In this document: piece by piece, positions 1-8,834 of the stretch
How the letters are laid out: the number at the start of each line of letters is the position of its first letter
How positions within the stretch are numbered: position 1 is the stretch's first letter
Assembly (NCBI GenBank): GCA_013403005.1
Contig: JACBOA010000014.1
Location: 1-40,002, forward strand
Direction: 5' to 3'
Origin: Methanobacteriaceae archaeon
GTDB lineage: Archaea; Methanobacteriota; Methanobacteria; Methanobacteriales; Methanobacteriaceae
Length of the DNA: 40,002 bases
Notes under the pieces: generated by a model
Databases searched by the model: none
What the model saw: only the letters and a program-made list of their open reading frames with translations
Told to the model about the DNA's origin: nothing
Position numbers and translations under genes: made by a program

Positions 1-231
1 AATTGATAAATATTTCGATTCTTAAGACCCTATTATGATATATGGAGATTTTTCGATTGTACTTTTATTAAAGACATTCGGATAAGAATTGATGTGTGAA
101 ATCATGTCCAAACAATTCATAAATTTCCATATCAAATCAGACACCATGTTGAACTAACTATTACCTAACTTAAATATCATCACTCATACTAGTAAGTTCT
201 GCCAGACTTTAAAATATTTTTAGGAGTTTTT

Positions 232-1584
232 ATGAATAAGAAGCATAAGATAATCTCATTATCAGTGATACTGGTTCTTTTACTGGTTATGACCTATTTT
301 TACATGGAGCAGGTTTTTTATCCTCAGGAATTCCCACGAGGACCTACTTTAACAGAGAGTGATCGGGTGCTGATTATTGCTCCCCACCCTGATGATGAGG
401 TTATCTGCAATGGAGGTCTTATTCACTATTGCGTGGAAAATAAGATCCCGGTTAAGGCAGTTATAATCACTGATGGTGATGATGGTAAAACTTCTCCCCT
501 TATCCGGTATAATGAATCAGTTAATGGCACCAGTATCCTGGGTTTGAGTGAAGAGAATGTTATTTTCCTGGGGTATCGTGATGGTAGTTTAAAGAATCTT
601 TTAAATGATAACTGGGATTATAATAATCCATTTACAGCTGCAGATGGTTCCACCCATACCAGTTACCCTTATGCTTACCAGAAAAATGCAACTTACTCCG
701 GTGCTAATCTCCAGGATAACCTTAAGACCATAATAGACGACTTTAAACCCAGTGTGGTTATATATCCCAGTGGAGATGACGAACAGCTGGATCATCAGGC
801 CACCAGTGGATTTGTAGAGTACACTCTAACCATTATGCAGTATAATGGGAGCAAATATACTTATCTTTTACATCATTTACCTCATAACTGGCCAAGTCCC
901 CGCACATACTATCCCAAATATTTTTTAGCTCCCCCATCACAACTGGTGGGAGTTGAAAATGGTCCATATTGGTTTATTTTTAATCTAAACCCTCTAAATG
1001 AGGAGATTAAGGAAGAATCTTTCCATGCCTACAACACACAGATCACATCCTCATCTTACCTCTGGTCTTTCCTGCGTAAGAATGAATTATTCGCCCAGTA
1101 CAGCACCTTAAACTTAACCAAAAAATCAGGTGCAGATAATATTGACTTTTTAACCGGGTCCCCCCCATCAACCCTCTTTTATGATGCAAAAGGTGATGTG
1201 AAAGATGTAGAAAAATACAACTCCCTGGATTTACAGTCACTGAGAATTGATATTTATGAGAATAGTTCATGGATATCCTTGAAAACTGTGGCCGCAGCTT
1301 CACCAGAGGGTTTTTATAGAGTTCACTTAAAAATTTTCAATCCCGATGGGGTAGAAATGGTGAAAATTACCGTGAAAAATGGAAGTGGAGAACTGGAAAA
1401 GGAAACAAATGCTAAAAATTCAAGCCGTGAAAGTATCCCTGTAATTATGAAAAACAACACTATGCTAATTAAAATACCATCAAACTGGTTTAAAAATTCT
1501 TCCCATTTCATCATAAGTGCAGAATCATCTCTAAACTCAGAAATAATCGATTTAACACCATGGAGAGTTGTGAAAATCACTTGA
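232..1584 (+). CDS. Membrane-anchored PIG-L family deacetylase
   Basis: A 450-aa protein with a single N-terminal hydrophobic segment (about residues 7-25) followed by a PIG-L/LmbE-type domain. The family hallmark APHPDDE lies at residues 50-56 (His52, Asp54 and Asp55 as metal ligand and catalytic acid), and a second histidine in DHQ (His188) fits the third zinc ligand. Family members hydrolyse N-acetyl groups from GlcNAc-containing substrates or similar amides; the substrate here is unknown. The TM segment suggests the catalytic domain faces outside, perhaps acting on surface glycans. The roughly 150-residue C-terminal part is not PIG-L core and looks like a beta-rich extracellular domain. 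AGGAG at 222-226 sits 5 nt before ATG. The 231 bases upstream hold no gene I can support. The gene converges on rtcA. Confidence 0.85.
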   Translation: MNKKHKIISLSVILVLLLVMTYFYMEQVFYPQEFPRGPTLTESDRVLIIAPHPDDEVICNGGLIHYCVENKIPVKAVIITDGDDGKTSPLIRYNESVNGTSILGLSEENVIFLGYRDGSLKNLLNDNWDYNNPFTAADGSTHTSYPYAYQKNATYSGANLQDNLKTIIDDFKPSVVIYPSGDDEQLDHQATSGFVEYTLTIMQYNGSKYTYLLHHLPHNWPSPRTYYPKYFLAPPSQLVGVENGPYWFIFNLNPLNEEIKEESFHAYNTQITSSSYLWSFLRKNELFAQYSTLNLTKKSGADNIDFLTGSPPSTLFYDAKGDVKDVEKYNSLDLQSLRIDIYENSSWISLKTVAAASPEGFYRVHLKIFNPDGVEMVKITVKNGSGELEKETNAKNSSRESIPVIMKNNTMLIKIPSNWFKNSSHFIISAESSLNSEIIDLTPWRVVKIT

Positions 1585-1700
1585 AAAAAAGAGACCCTTA
1601 ACTCGGGACTTAAGATCCATAAAGAATCAGATAAACTCCCCCCAAAAAAAATCTTACAAATAAATTACCCTTTCCTAACCATACTTTAGGCAGAATAAAT

Positions 1701-1733
1701 AAAAAAAGGAGAGAATTCACCTGAGAAAAAAAA
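1701..1733 (-). terminator. U-tract terminator of rtcA
   Basis: Two A-runs on the plus strand (A7 at 1701-1707, A8 at 1726-1733) become T7 and T8 tracts about 35-65 nt after the rtcA stop. Oligo-U tracts without a strong hairpin are the usual archaeal termination signal. Inference from sequence only. Confidence 0.45.
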
Positions 1734-1767
1734 TAATACAATAAACTCTAAAAGATACCCCAAGAAC

Positions 1768-2796
1768 TTATTTAATACTTATTTCAGCTACTTCTCCCAG
1801 TTCACCTTCAACCTGGAACTGGCAATCCATGAACTTCTGGGCTGCGTAAATGTTGGTGAGGGTGTGATTGGTGAGTTCAGCTATTTTCACCCGTGATGAA
1901 CCTGCTATGGCAAGGTAGGGGATGATCTGATCCCCCATATATTTATCCAGTGCAGCTGCACTTGACATGAAGGATAATAACTTATTCGCAGCTTCTTTTC
2001 CAACTATTTCTGCCCTTTTACCAGGTTGCCCCAGTGAACTGGCCCCTATGCGGGGAATGTTTCCTCCTTGAAACTCAGTCCATAAGACCAGCCCTGACCC
2101 GGGTCCCAGGGAATCCCCCTCTGTATTTATCTCAATTTCTACAGGATAACCTGCACTGTGAAGAGTTCTCTTAGCTGATTCTGCCTGCCTATGTGCAACG
2201 TGCAGGGGGAGTTTATTTGAGTATGAAATTCCTTTAATAACATCCAATTCCAGATCAAGAATATTAAGGGGTTGGAGATTCCCAACTGGTTGAATTTTAG
2301 CCTTAATCAAGCCTCCACCGCGAGGATAGTAACCCCTTTGTAATAATTCCAAGTCGGTGTGAACACCCATGGACTGCAATACAGGTAGAGTTACATGGCG
2401 AAGATAATCTACTGCTGGAGCCCAGGGAACATCAGTACCTCCTCTAATGGTGATCTCGACTTCTTCTGGTGCGAATATGGCCGGGATTATAAAAGCCTGC
2501 AGTATTAAGGAGGTACTTCCTGCTGTTTGCACATCAACCTTGAATTTACTACCCCTTAAAGAACCGGGTATAAATTTCATCTCAGTAGAACCAATGCACA
2601 AACCTTCAATCTTGGCCTTGGAGACCTTTCCAATTGCATTAACTGCATTGAGGTGCTGCATCATAAGTCCGGGCTTGGGTCTCCGTGCCCGGATGTTTGT
2701 GATACAGAATGCTTTTCCTGTTAAGGCAGATAAGGCTGTTGAAACCCTTAAAAGAGCTCCCCCTCCTTCTCTGAATGATCCATCGATTTCTATCAT
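1768..2796 (-). CDS. rtcA: RNA 3'-terminal phosphate cyclase
   Basis: A 342-aa protein with the RtcA fold signature: IEIDGSFREGGGALLR at the N-terminus, RPKPGLMMQHL, and the C-terminal NHTLTN motif whose histidine (residue 311 from this start) aligns with the nucleotidyl-accepting histidine of the family. The enzyme converts RNA 3'-phosphate to 2',3'-cyclic phosphate using ATP, through a covalent adenylyl-histidine. Length matches the family (about 340). The ATG at 2796 was chosen because the family starts at MIEIDG; a longer reading would add nine unconserved residues. No clear Shine-Dalgarno is visible. A strong TATA box and a tandem repeat lie upstream. It is monocistronic, and no rtcB is nearby. 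Confidence 0.93.
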   Translation of the reverse strand: MIEIDGSFREGGGALLRVSTALSALTGKAFCITNIRARRPKPGLMMQHLNAVNAIGKVSKAKIEGLCIGSTEMKFIPGSLRGSKFKVDVQTAGSTSLILQAFIIPAIFAPEEVEITIRGGTDVPWAPAVDYLRHVTLPVLQSMGVHTDLELLQRGYYPRGGGLIKAKIQPVGNLQPLNILDLELDVIKGISYSNKLPLHVAHRQAESAKRTLHSAGYPVEIEINTEGDSLGPGSGLVLWTEFQGGNIPRIGASSLGQPGKRAEIVGKEAANKLLSFMSSAAALDKYMGDQIIPYLAIAGSSRVKIAELTNHTLTNIYAAQKFMDCQFQVEGELGEVAEISIK

Positions 2797-2837
2797 AAAA
2801 ATCAGATTTTTTAAAAATTGCAATCCATTAAAATATT

Positions 2838-2885
2838 ATTACATATTAAATATTACATATTAAATGGAGGTTATTATATATAAAT
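2838..2885 (-). promoter_or_regulatory. rtcA promoter with tandem 14-bp repeat
   Basis: On the minus strand ATTTATATAT (2876-2885) is a good archaeal TATA box about 80 nt before the rtcA ATG. Two perfect tandem copies of ATTACATATTAAAT (plus strand, 2838-2851 and 2852-2865) start about 10 bp downstream of it and cover the expected transcription start near 2850. A direct repeat in this place could be an operator or simply an early-transcribed repeat. Confidence 0.5.
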
Positions 2886-2984
2886 GAAGGGAACTATTCA
2901 AAAAGGAATTACTTACATTAAGATATCATGCATCTAGGTTTATTTATTAAGGGCATTATAGATCAGGATTTATTCATAAAGATA

Positions 2985-4145
2985 TCATTCGTATAGGATA
3001 CTCAAACAGGTTTCTTCATCTGGGGATATTTGCTTCACCCTTTGCAGTGACCTGGTAATTGCGTCTATAATCTTTTTATCACTTATTCTTTCTGCATCAG
3101 CAGAGGCAAGATCCACACGTATGGTGGTTGAAACTCCAGGCATTCCCACCGCAGGAACAGTCACTAAATGGTGGTCTTTTAACAGAATCATGGCCATTAA
3201 AGTGGCAGCTTCACGTTCTCTTAGGTTTAGCCCTTCATCCGAATTATTGATCTCGTCTAACAGGTTTTTTGCAGATACCATAAACCCAGTGGGTGTTTTT
3301 TCAACTCCCCTCACCACTAACTTCAATTTCTCATAAAGTTTATCCTTCCTTTCCAGTGAGTCTATAATCCTTTGGGGATTGAAATTCTCCAGAGCCCTTA
3401 CTATACCTGCGACAATGGGAGGTTGGGCTTCCAATCCAAATTTATGAGCCTTATCCTGTATCATGTCAATTAATTGTGTTTTACCCGCCATCAAGCCTGC
3501 TCTGGGACCATCCATTAACTTATCGGTGCTGGTTACAACTAGTTCTGCACCCATATCCAGTCCTCGGGGTTGATTGTATATCACGGTGCGTAATCGTGCC
3601 CCTGATGCATCATCCACCAGAACCGGGACTTGTGATTCATGTGAAATATCAATTACCTTAAGAAAATCATCTAAAGGTATTATGTGGTGGTCCATGGTAG
3701 ATCCAGTGATAACCACCAGTGATGTTGCATCACTTAAGTTGAATTCATCAATATTGTCGAATTCACGGTATGTGGCACCTTGAAGCTTGACACTGCGTGG
3801 GATTGATGGATGTGAGGGTAATTTGGGTAAAAAGTGTATTACTTCCTCTCCGGGTTTTACCAGGGCTAGTATGGTTGCTAGAATAGCAGCACTGGTTCGG
3901 TTAAAGGCCAATACCTTTTCACCACCCAGGTGTTTATTACCCATTTTTTGCAGGTTTTCTCTAAAAAAAGCTTGGCCAGCATAGGTTTCCAGTAAGGATA
4001 GGTCCGACTTAGCTACAGGGAATCCTCCGGCTAAACCGGAAAGGTCGTACAAACTTTTCCTACCCTGTTCTTTAACCAGGGAAGCTATGAATCTTAAAGC
4101 AGCTTCTCTTCTTTTTACTTCATCAAGGGAAGAACAAATAAGCAT
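2985..4145 (-). CDS. MJ0158-family PLP-dependent enzyme (SelA-like fold)
   Basis: A 386-aa fold-type I PLP enzyme. The segment TSTDKLMDGPRAG (Lys209) matches the cofactor-lysine region of SelA and its archaeal relatives (the TIGR03576/MJ0158 group), and the acidic pair in VLVDDASG (Asp178/Asp179) fits the residue contacting the PLP ring nitrogen. Archaeal MJ0158 proteins resemble bacterial selenocysteine synthase, but to my knowledge the MJ0158 protein lacks that activity and its real substrate is unsettled. The gene starts one base after the stop of the upstream NYN gene, so the two almost certainly form one transcript. Assignment to the family is strong; the reaction is open. Confidence 0.85.
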   Translation of the reverse strand: MLICSSLDEVKRREAALRFIASLVKEQGRKSLYDLSGLAGGFPVAKSDLSLLETYAGQAFFRENLQKMGNKHLGGEKVLAFNRTSAAILATILALVKPGEEVIHFLPKLPSHPSIPRSVKLQGATYREFDNIDEFNLSDATSLVVITGSTMDHHIIPLDDFLKVIDISHESQVPVLVDDASGARLRTVIYNQPRGLDMGAELVVTSTDKLMDGPRAGLMAGKTQLIDMIQDKAHKFGLEAQPPIVAGIVRALENFNPQRIIDSLERKDKLYEKLKLVVRGVEKTPTGFMVSAKNLLDEINNSDEGLNLREREAATLMAMILLKDHHLVTVPAVGMPGVSTTIRVDLASADAERISDKKIIDAITRSLQRVKQISPDEETCLSILYE

Positions 4146-4146
4146 T

Positions 4147-4644
4147 TCACTCTTCCTTAGAATCGTTTTTATGGTAGTCTGATTTTAGGATTATAGCATC
4201 ATCTGCAGAGTTCTGCAGGGCAGCACTGAAACCAGGCTCAGCCCCTATAACTATGGTTTCTTTTCCATTTTCTTTAGCTTTGTTGATAATGGGTAAAAAA
4301 TCAGCATCACGAGTCATGAGGGCTATTACATCAATATTAGGATTGTAAATAAGTTCCATGGCCTCTACAGCCATGTAAACATCAGTATCACCAGCAACCA
4401 CGATAGGTGTAAATCCCTGATTTACAATTGCTTCAATAAGTTTATCTGAGGCATACTGGTTCAAAAGAACCTTACCAACCCGCATATTACCATATTCAGC
4501 CATTATCTCCCTTACCAGATCCAGGTTAAGACTGAATTCTTTCCTTAACATGTTAGGACCATCTACCAGCAAGCCTATATTCTTGGAACCTGCTTCTGAT
4601 CTTCTAAGTGGGATGTATGAAGTCAGCTTTTCAAAACTTCGCAT
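4147..4644 (-). CDS. NYN-domain (PIN-like nuclease) protein, TIGR00288 type
   Basis: A 165-aa protein with a NYN/LabA-like fold: LLVDGPNML, GDTDVYMA and MTRDADFLP supply the spaced acidic residues that bind metal in PIN-like ribonucleases, and the C-terminus (SDDAIIL) fits the TIGR00288 group. Likely a metal-dependent RNase or RNA-binding protein; the target is unknown. ATG at 4644 was chosen because GGAGG lies 6 nt upstream (plus-strand CCTCC, 4651-4655); the longer reading adds 40 hydrophobic, unconserved residues. It is the first gene of a two-gene operon with the MJ0158-family enzyme and may share an RNA-linked role with it. Confidence 0.85.
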   Translation of the reverse strand: MRSFEKLTSYIPLRRSEAGSKNIGLLVDGPNMLRKEFSLNLDLVREIMAEYGNMRVGKVLLNQYASDKLIEAIVNQGFTPIVVAGDTDVYMAVEAMELIYNPNIDVIALMTRDADFLPIINKAKENGKETIVIGAEPGFSAALQNSADDAIILKSDYHKNDSKEE

Positions 4645-5155
4645 TGTTGTCCTCCGAACTAACACTAATGGTAAAATATAGGTTAGGGAAATGTTGGAGT
4701 AAAAATTGTAATATATATGCCCACAATGGATATTATCAAAGGATATTATATATAAGAATACCAAAAACCATTGTGACTACTCTTACCGCTTTATAGTTAA
4801 TATTCGAATTAATGGGAAACCTATTCCCCAGAAATTTCCGAAATTCCCTGTTTCAATGCTTTAAAAGGCTATTAAAACCCCTATTTTTACCATCTCAATT
4901 ATATTAGTAATATATTTTATAAATAACAACATATATAAACTTTGCAACATGGTGTTTCAGGCTTGAATCTCCCTGAAATTTATTTTGACATGGGAAATAG
5001 TTCCTAGAATGAAAATTTATTGCTATTTAGAAGTTGTGACCTTTGAGCTAGGATTTAAAAAAGGAGTAAATGAAAAAAAATCAATTGTAATAGTATTTTC
5101 TGATATTTTAATATATGGCTTGAAAAAAATGAACGATTTTAGTATTCTAATTTTT
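4645..5155. other. Intergenic region with NYN-operon promoter
   Basis: About 510 bases without a credible gene. On the minus strand two TATA-like elements precede the NYN gene: TTATATATAA at 4746-4755 and one at 4711-4718. The first would start transcription near 4725, leaving a leader of about 80 nt. The rest (4770-5155) is AT-rich. A 68-codon open frame on the plus strand has no ribosome site and no protein-like composition. Confidence 0.5.
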
Positions 5156-5488
5156 TTATTCTACTTCCAGGGTGAAAGCGTCACCAAATAGATCCTTTAT
5201 CACTTGCATGTCTTCCTCAGGGATGTTAATTACTTCCACATCAGACATGTCACGGAAGTAGTATTCTGCATTGGCTATTTCACCTTCATCATTCATGTAA
5301 AGAAACAGGCCATCTACAAATTCCTCTGGATTTTGAGAGGGTAGGAATATTTCAAACCTTATAAGTATTTCAGAACCGGGAATATTATCCTGAAGATCTT
5401 GTTTTTTCTTATCATCCTTCAATGCCGCCCTGAACTCTTTCATCCGTGAATTAAGTTCCTTCAGTATTCTTTGTTCATCTTTACTCAT
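5156..5488 (-). CDS. Small acidic protein of unknown function
   Basis: A 110-aa protein I do not recognise. It starts with a charged helix (residues 1-30), followed by alternating beta-strand-like stretches (ILIRFEIFLP, VDGLFLYMN) and an acidic C-terminus ending in FTLEVE. No cysteines, membrane segments or catalytic motif. ATG at 5488 is preferred over an upstream in-frame TTG because GGGTGA lies 4-5 nt before it. The codon use resembles the neighbours, so the gene is probably real and native. A perfect 14-bp palindrome lies 130 bp upstream. Confidence 0.65.
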   Translation of the reverse strand: MSKDEQRILKELNSRMKEFRAALKDDKKKQDLQDNIPGSEILIRFEIFLPSQNPEEFVDGLFLYMNDEGEIANAEYYFRDMSDVEVINIPEEDMQVIKDLFGDAFTLEVE

Positions 5489-5620
5489 GAATTCACCCAA
5501 ATCTCTAATTTACTCATTGTTTCTAATAGGTTTTTATACACTTAAATAATCAGTGGACAGGTACCTAAAAAACCCATATCCATTCCCATATAATTTGATT
5601 ATTAAAAAAATAATTATGGG

Positions 5621-5634
5621 AACTATTAATAGTT
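5621..5634. repeat. Perfect 14-bp palindrome AACTATTAATAGTT
   Basis: The sequence AACTATTAATAGTT is identical to its own reverse complement. It lies in the 260-bp gap between the kinase stop and the small acidic gene, about 130 bp upstream of the latter on the minus strand. Dyads of this size can be operators, though AT-rich palindromes also arise by chance. Confidence 0.35.
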
Positions 5635-5749
5635 TTCCAATTTTTTTAAAAAAGGTTAATTGCCCATACTTATGGCTTGAAAATAAGGTTAATGTTTCTC
5701 ATGTGAATGCATGTGAATATTAATGATTCACCTTTAGATTGGAATAAAA

Positions 5750-7432
5750 TCAAACATTAGAATATTCTTTCTCCACAAATTCTATGCGAAATTCTGTGCC
5801 ATGGTTTTTACTTAGAACAATTTCACCGTCAATCTGGTCAGTTAATATGTTTACTAAACGTAAACCCAATGAATCCGTTTTTCTGAAATCTAAATCATCA
5901 GGAAATCCTATTCCATTGTCCTGAACAGACAATACATATCGATGATCAGGGGACTTGTGGAAACTGATGTTGATTTCACCCTTCCTACCCTGGGGGAATG
6001 CGTGTTTTAAACAGTTTGATAGTAATTCATTGACAATCAAGCCCAGTGGAATCATGGTGTTAACATCCATCATAACTTCATCTACATCAAAATTCAGTTG
6101 TATTTGACTGGAGTTTGTGGAGTATGTGCGGAATAGGTCACTGGCAAGTGTCTTAATATAATCACCAATATTAATCCTTTTAAGATGGCTGGATTGGTAT
6201 AACCTGTCATGGATCAGGGCCATTGACCTGGCACGATTCTGGCTATCTTTAAAAACATCAATAACTTTCCTATCTTTAACATAACGAGACTGGAGATTGA
6301 GAAGACTGGAGATGATCATTAAATTGTTTTTTACACGGTGGTGGATTTCCCTTAAAAGCATCTCTTTTTCTTCCAGAGAAATCTGAAGCTCCTTTTCCAT
6401 CTTTTTACGTTCTGTTATGTCCCGGGCAATAGAAAGGGATAAATTTTCATCTTTTAACCTGAAAATATGGGTGCTGATCTCAACAGGTATTTTACCTCCA
6501 TCTTTGGATATAAGAACAGTTTCAAAGGTGAATTTTTCTTTTTTCAGTAAATCCTCCATGTTTATAGGTGATTGGAAATCTTCTATATCTTTAGGGGACA
6601 TTTCCAAGAGTTCTTCATGGGTATATCCCAGGATTTGGCTGGCTACATTGTTTACTTCAACAAATTTCCCTGAGATTCCATCCGGGGTGAGTTTATGCAA
6701 AAAAATAGCATCATTGGCATTGTTAAATAGAGTTCTATATTTTTCTTCACTGTCCTGCAGTGCATATTCTGCATTTTTATGTTTCAATGCCACAGATGCA
6801 AGATTAACCAAGGCTCTCAGTGCATTTTCCTCTTTTAGGTCTGCATCATTGTCCTTGAGAATAATGGCACTGCCATACAAACTGTCTTCCCATCGTAATC
6901 CAGTAATATAGATGGATTTTATGTTTAACTCCTCTTCCAACTGACGACAGGCTTTTTCAGTGAACTGTTTGCCAGTGATCTCATATAAACCACCTTCAAC
7001 CTGATAAAATTGATTATTAGTTATTGATTCCCTGATTTTTTCGCTTAGAAAACTCCAGGGTATGGTTAAATCAGATAAATCGTTTTTCAGGAATTTGTGG
7101 ATTGATTTTTTAATGTTTTCATTTCCAGCAGCAATATTATTTATACGGAAACTATCAGACACCTCATCAAAGGTTGAAATAATTACAAATCCATCTTCAA
7201 GCAGTAGCTTCAGTTTTTCACCAATAAACTGGTATATGTCCTGTTCAAAAGGTAGTTGTAAAAAATCACGTGCAGTTTCAGAGAGGAAATTTTCATAAAA
7301 GGAAATGATTTTTTTATTTTCAAGGGATAGTCTGTTATTTTCCTGCTCTAAATGAGAAATTCTTTCTTTTAACTTCTCTATTTCATTGATGCTTTGTGCT
7401 TTGGATTTATCCAGACCACTCATTGAATCCAT
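5750..7432 (-). CDS. GAF-like/PAS sensor histidine kinase (HisKA_2)
   Basis: A 560-aa cytosolic kinase with no membrane segments. Order: coiled coil (about 15-45), a GAF-like region (55-215), one PAS domain (225-345), a HisKA_2 dimerisation helix with REIHHRVKNNL (His364/His365), and a HATPase_c domain with N-box NELLSN (Asn468), DNGIG (505-509) and a SLGL G2 box. HisKA_2 kinases autophosphorylate the histidine and pass the phosphate to a receiver domain. No separate response regulator is adjacent; the receiver of the 1000-aa kinase 1.4 kb away is a possible partner. The start has only a weak GGG upstream, and a second ATG three codons in is equally possible. Confidence 0.88.
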   Translation of the reverse strand: MDSMSGLDKSKAQSINEIEKLKERISHLEQENNRLSLENKKIISFYENFLSETARDFLQLPFEQDIYQFIGEKLKLLLEDGFVIISTFDEVSDSFRINNIAAGNENIKKSIHKFLKNDLSDLTIPWSFLSEKIRESITNNQFYQVEGGLYEITGKQFTEKACRQLEEELNIKSIYITGLRWEDSLYGSAIILKDNDADLKEENALRALVNLASVALKHKNAEYALQDSEEKYRTLFNNANDAIFLHKLTPDGISGKFVEVNNVASQILGYTHEELLEMSPKDIEDFQSPINMEDLLKKEKFTFETVLISKDGGKIPVEISTHIFRLKDENLSLSIARDITERKKMEKELQISLEEKEMLLREIHHRVKNNLMIISSLLNLQSRYVKDRKVIDVFKDSQNRARSMALIHDRLYQSSHLKRINIGDYIKTLASDLFRTYSTNSSQIQLNFDVDEVMMDVNTMIPLGLIVNELLSNCLKHAFPQGRKGEINISFHKSPDHRYVLSVQDNGIGFPDDLDFRKTDSLGLRLVNILTDQIDGEIVLSKNHGTEFRIEFVEKEYSNV

Positions 7433-7609
7433 CCCGGCAAATGTCTAGTTTTTTCACATTATTCATCAGTGATTTAAATCTTAATTTAACGTGAAATATT
7501 AATAGTCTTACTAGTCTATAACAGTTTTTTTGTTGTTTGAAAAACTTATAATTTTCCCCATTTTTTCTGGATAGGTTAAATGTTTTGATGGAAAGGAGTA
7601 AATTGGGTT

Positions 7610-8491
7610 TTATGAGTCCATCTCCATGTATTTTTGTATTGGGGGTACTTTGAATACCAGTGCATAGTACAGTAAGGGTATCAGGATTGCAGATACCAGT
7701 GATAAGATAATGTATAAGATGTCCCCCTCCATTGTTGAGGCAGAATCATTGACCCGGGTTATCAGTAAAGAGGGAGTAGTAAATACTGAGCCTTCATAAT
7801 TTGAAATCACGCTGATGAAGAGGTTGTTAGCTGCGTGACCTGCTATGGCCAGTTCCAGAGTACCACTTTTAAGGGTGATGTAGGCCATGAAGGATCCGAA
7901 TATAATCCAGTCCATTATGGCAATTACTGGTGCCTCAGCCACTTCCGGGTTGGCAAGATGGGGTAACATAAAGATTATTCCGTTTAAAACTGCAAGGATG
8001 AAAATATTGCGAGTTATGAATCCAGTTCCCTGTAGAATGTACCCTCTGAATAAAAGCTCTTCAGAAGTGGTTTGAACAGGCACCAGAATGATTAATAATG
8101 GTAAAAACATGAAAAATTCCAATAAATTAGGATTTAAGGATAAGGATGATGGATCCGTAATAAATTGTGGTAGTAACGATAGCCAAAACATTAAAAGGAA
8201 GTAGAGCAGAAATCCCACTCCCATGAGTTTCCAGTTCATTTTTTTCTTGGGGGTTATGAGGGAACGTAGAGATCTTCTGTGCAGGACTTTGATGATGAAT
8301 ACTATGGCCAGAAAATAGAGGATGTATGAAAAGTCCTGTATGATATAATTCACCAAGGGCCCCCATGTATTCACCTCTTCCGGGATAACCATACCATACC
8401 CATAAAAAACCATAAATACAATAGAGATTCCAAGCAGGTATCTCCACAGATTATTTTTCCCCTCCAAAGCAAGATCTAAAAAATTTCCCAT
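7610..8491 (-). CDS. CPBP-family intramembrane metalloprotease
   Basis: A 293-aa polytopic membrane protein (about eight hydrophobic stretches). The CPBP/Abi motifs are present: EELLFRG (Glu144, Glu145, Arg149), a histidine in MLPHLA (His178), and AGHAANN (His219, Asn223). These form the active site in Rce1-like enzymes. Archaeal members may cut membrane or lipidated peptides, or act as immunity proteins; the substrate is unknown. It lies between the two sensor kinases on the same strand, but with gaps of 177 and 343 bp it is probably separately transcribed. The upstream region carries a duplicated 28-bp element. Confidence 0.82.
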   Translation of the reverse strand: MGNFLDLALEGKNNLWRYLLGISIVFMVFYGYGMVIPEEVNTWGPLVNYIIQDFSYILYFLAIVFIIKVLHRRSLRSLITPKKKMNWKLMGVGFLLYFLLMFWLSLLPQFITDPSSLSLNPNLLEFFMFLPLLIILVPVQTTSEELLFRGYILQGTGFITRNIFILAVLNGIIFMLPHLANPEVAEAPVIAIMDWIIFGSFMAYITLKSGTLELAIAGHAANNLFISVISNYEGSVFTTPSLLITRVNDSASTMEGDILYIILSLVSAILIPLLYYALVFKVPPIQKYMEMDS

Positions 8492-8834
8492 TTATGAGGG
8501 CCCCCTTAAATCCATAATTGGCGATGATATAAGAAAATCATAATAATATTTTAGGTGGTGGTCCTATAAGAAAAGTACAATAAAATTTTAGGAGACTTCT
8601 AAGACGTTTTAGACATTTACTTAAATTTCCAGATATCCAGATTCTTAGATAGAACATTTTAGTCTAGTATGAAATCTAAATATCGTCATTTGATATCTTC
8701 ATTAAAAAAAAACCTTTATTTGTCTGTGACCTTTATTTTCTGTTAATGCATATTCCTTTATTTTGAAAATATTGGTTAATAAGCTAGAAATGGATAATTC
8801 CAAATCGAATAACTCTTACCCATTAATTATTGGA
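8492..8834. other. Intergenic region between CPBP protease and kinase
   Basis: 343 bases with no gene. The left part, upstream of the protease, holds the two 28-bp direct repeats described separately. The remainder (8600-8834) is AT-rich with T-runs that could end transcription from the left, but I see no clear structured element. Confidence 0.5.
8528..8592 (-). repeat. Two imperfect 28-bp direct repeats upstream of CPBP gene
   Basis: Copies at 8528-8555 and 8565-8592 match at 24 of 28 positions by eye. Both begin TATAAGAAAA and end TTTTAGG on the plus strand; starts are 37 bp apart. They lie 37-101 bp before the protease ATG (8491, minus strand), in the region expected to hold its promoter and leader. 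They could be a doubled promoter or a regulator site. Confidence 0.5.

Noticed and set aside
2985..4145. Calling the PLP enzyme selenocysteine synthase SelA
   Set aside because: It resembles SelA in the lysine region, but archaea make selenocysteine by the PSTK/SepSecS route and no selenium genes are nearby.
4985..5191. 68-codon plus-strand ORF in an intergenic region
   Set aside because: No ribosome site, low-complexity AT-driven composition, and overlap with the end of the opposite gene.
6417..6911. 164-codon open frame on the plus strand
   Set aside because: Antisense within the PAS and GAF-like part of the smaller kinase; Ser-rich shadow frame.
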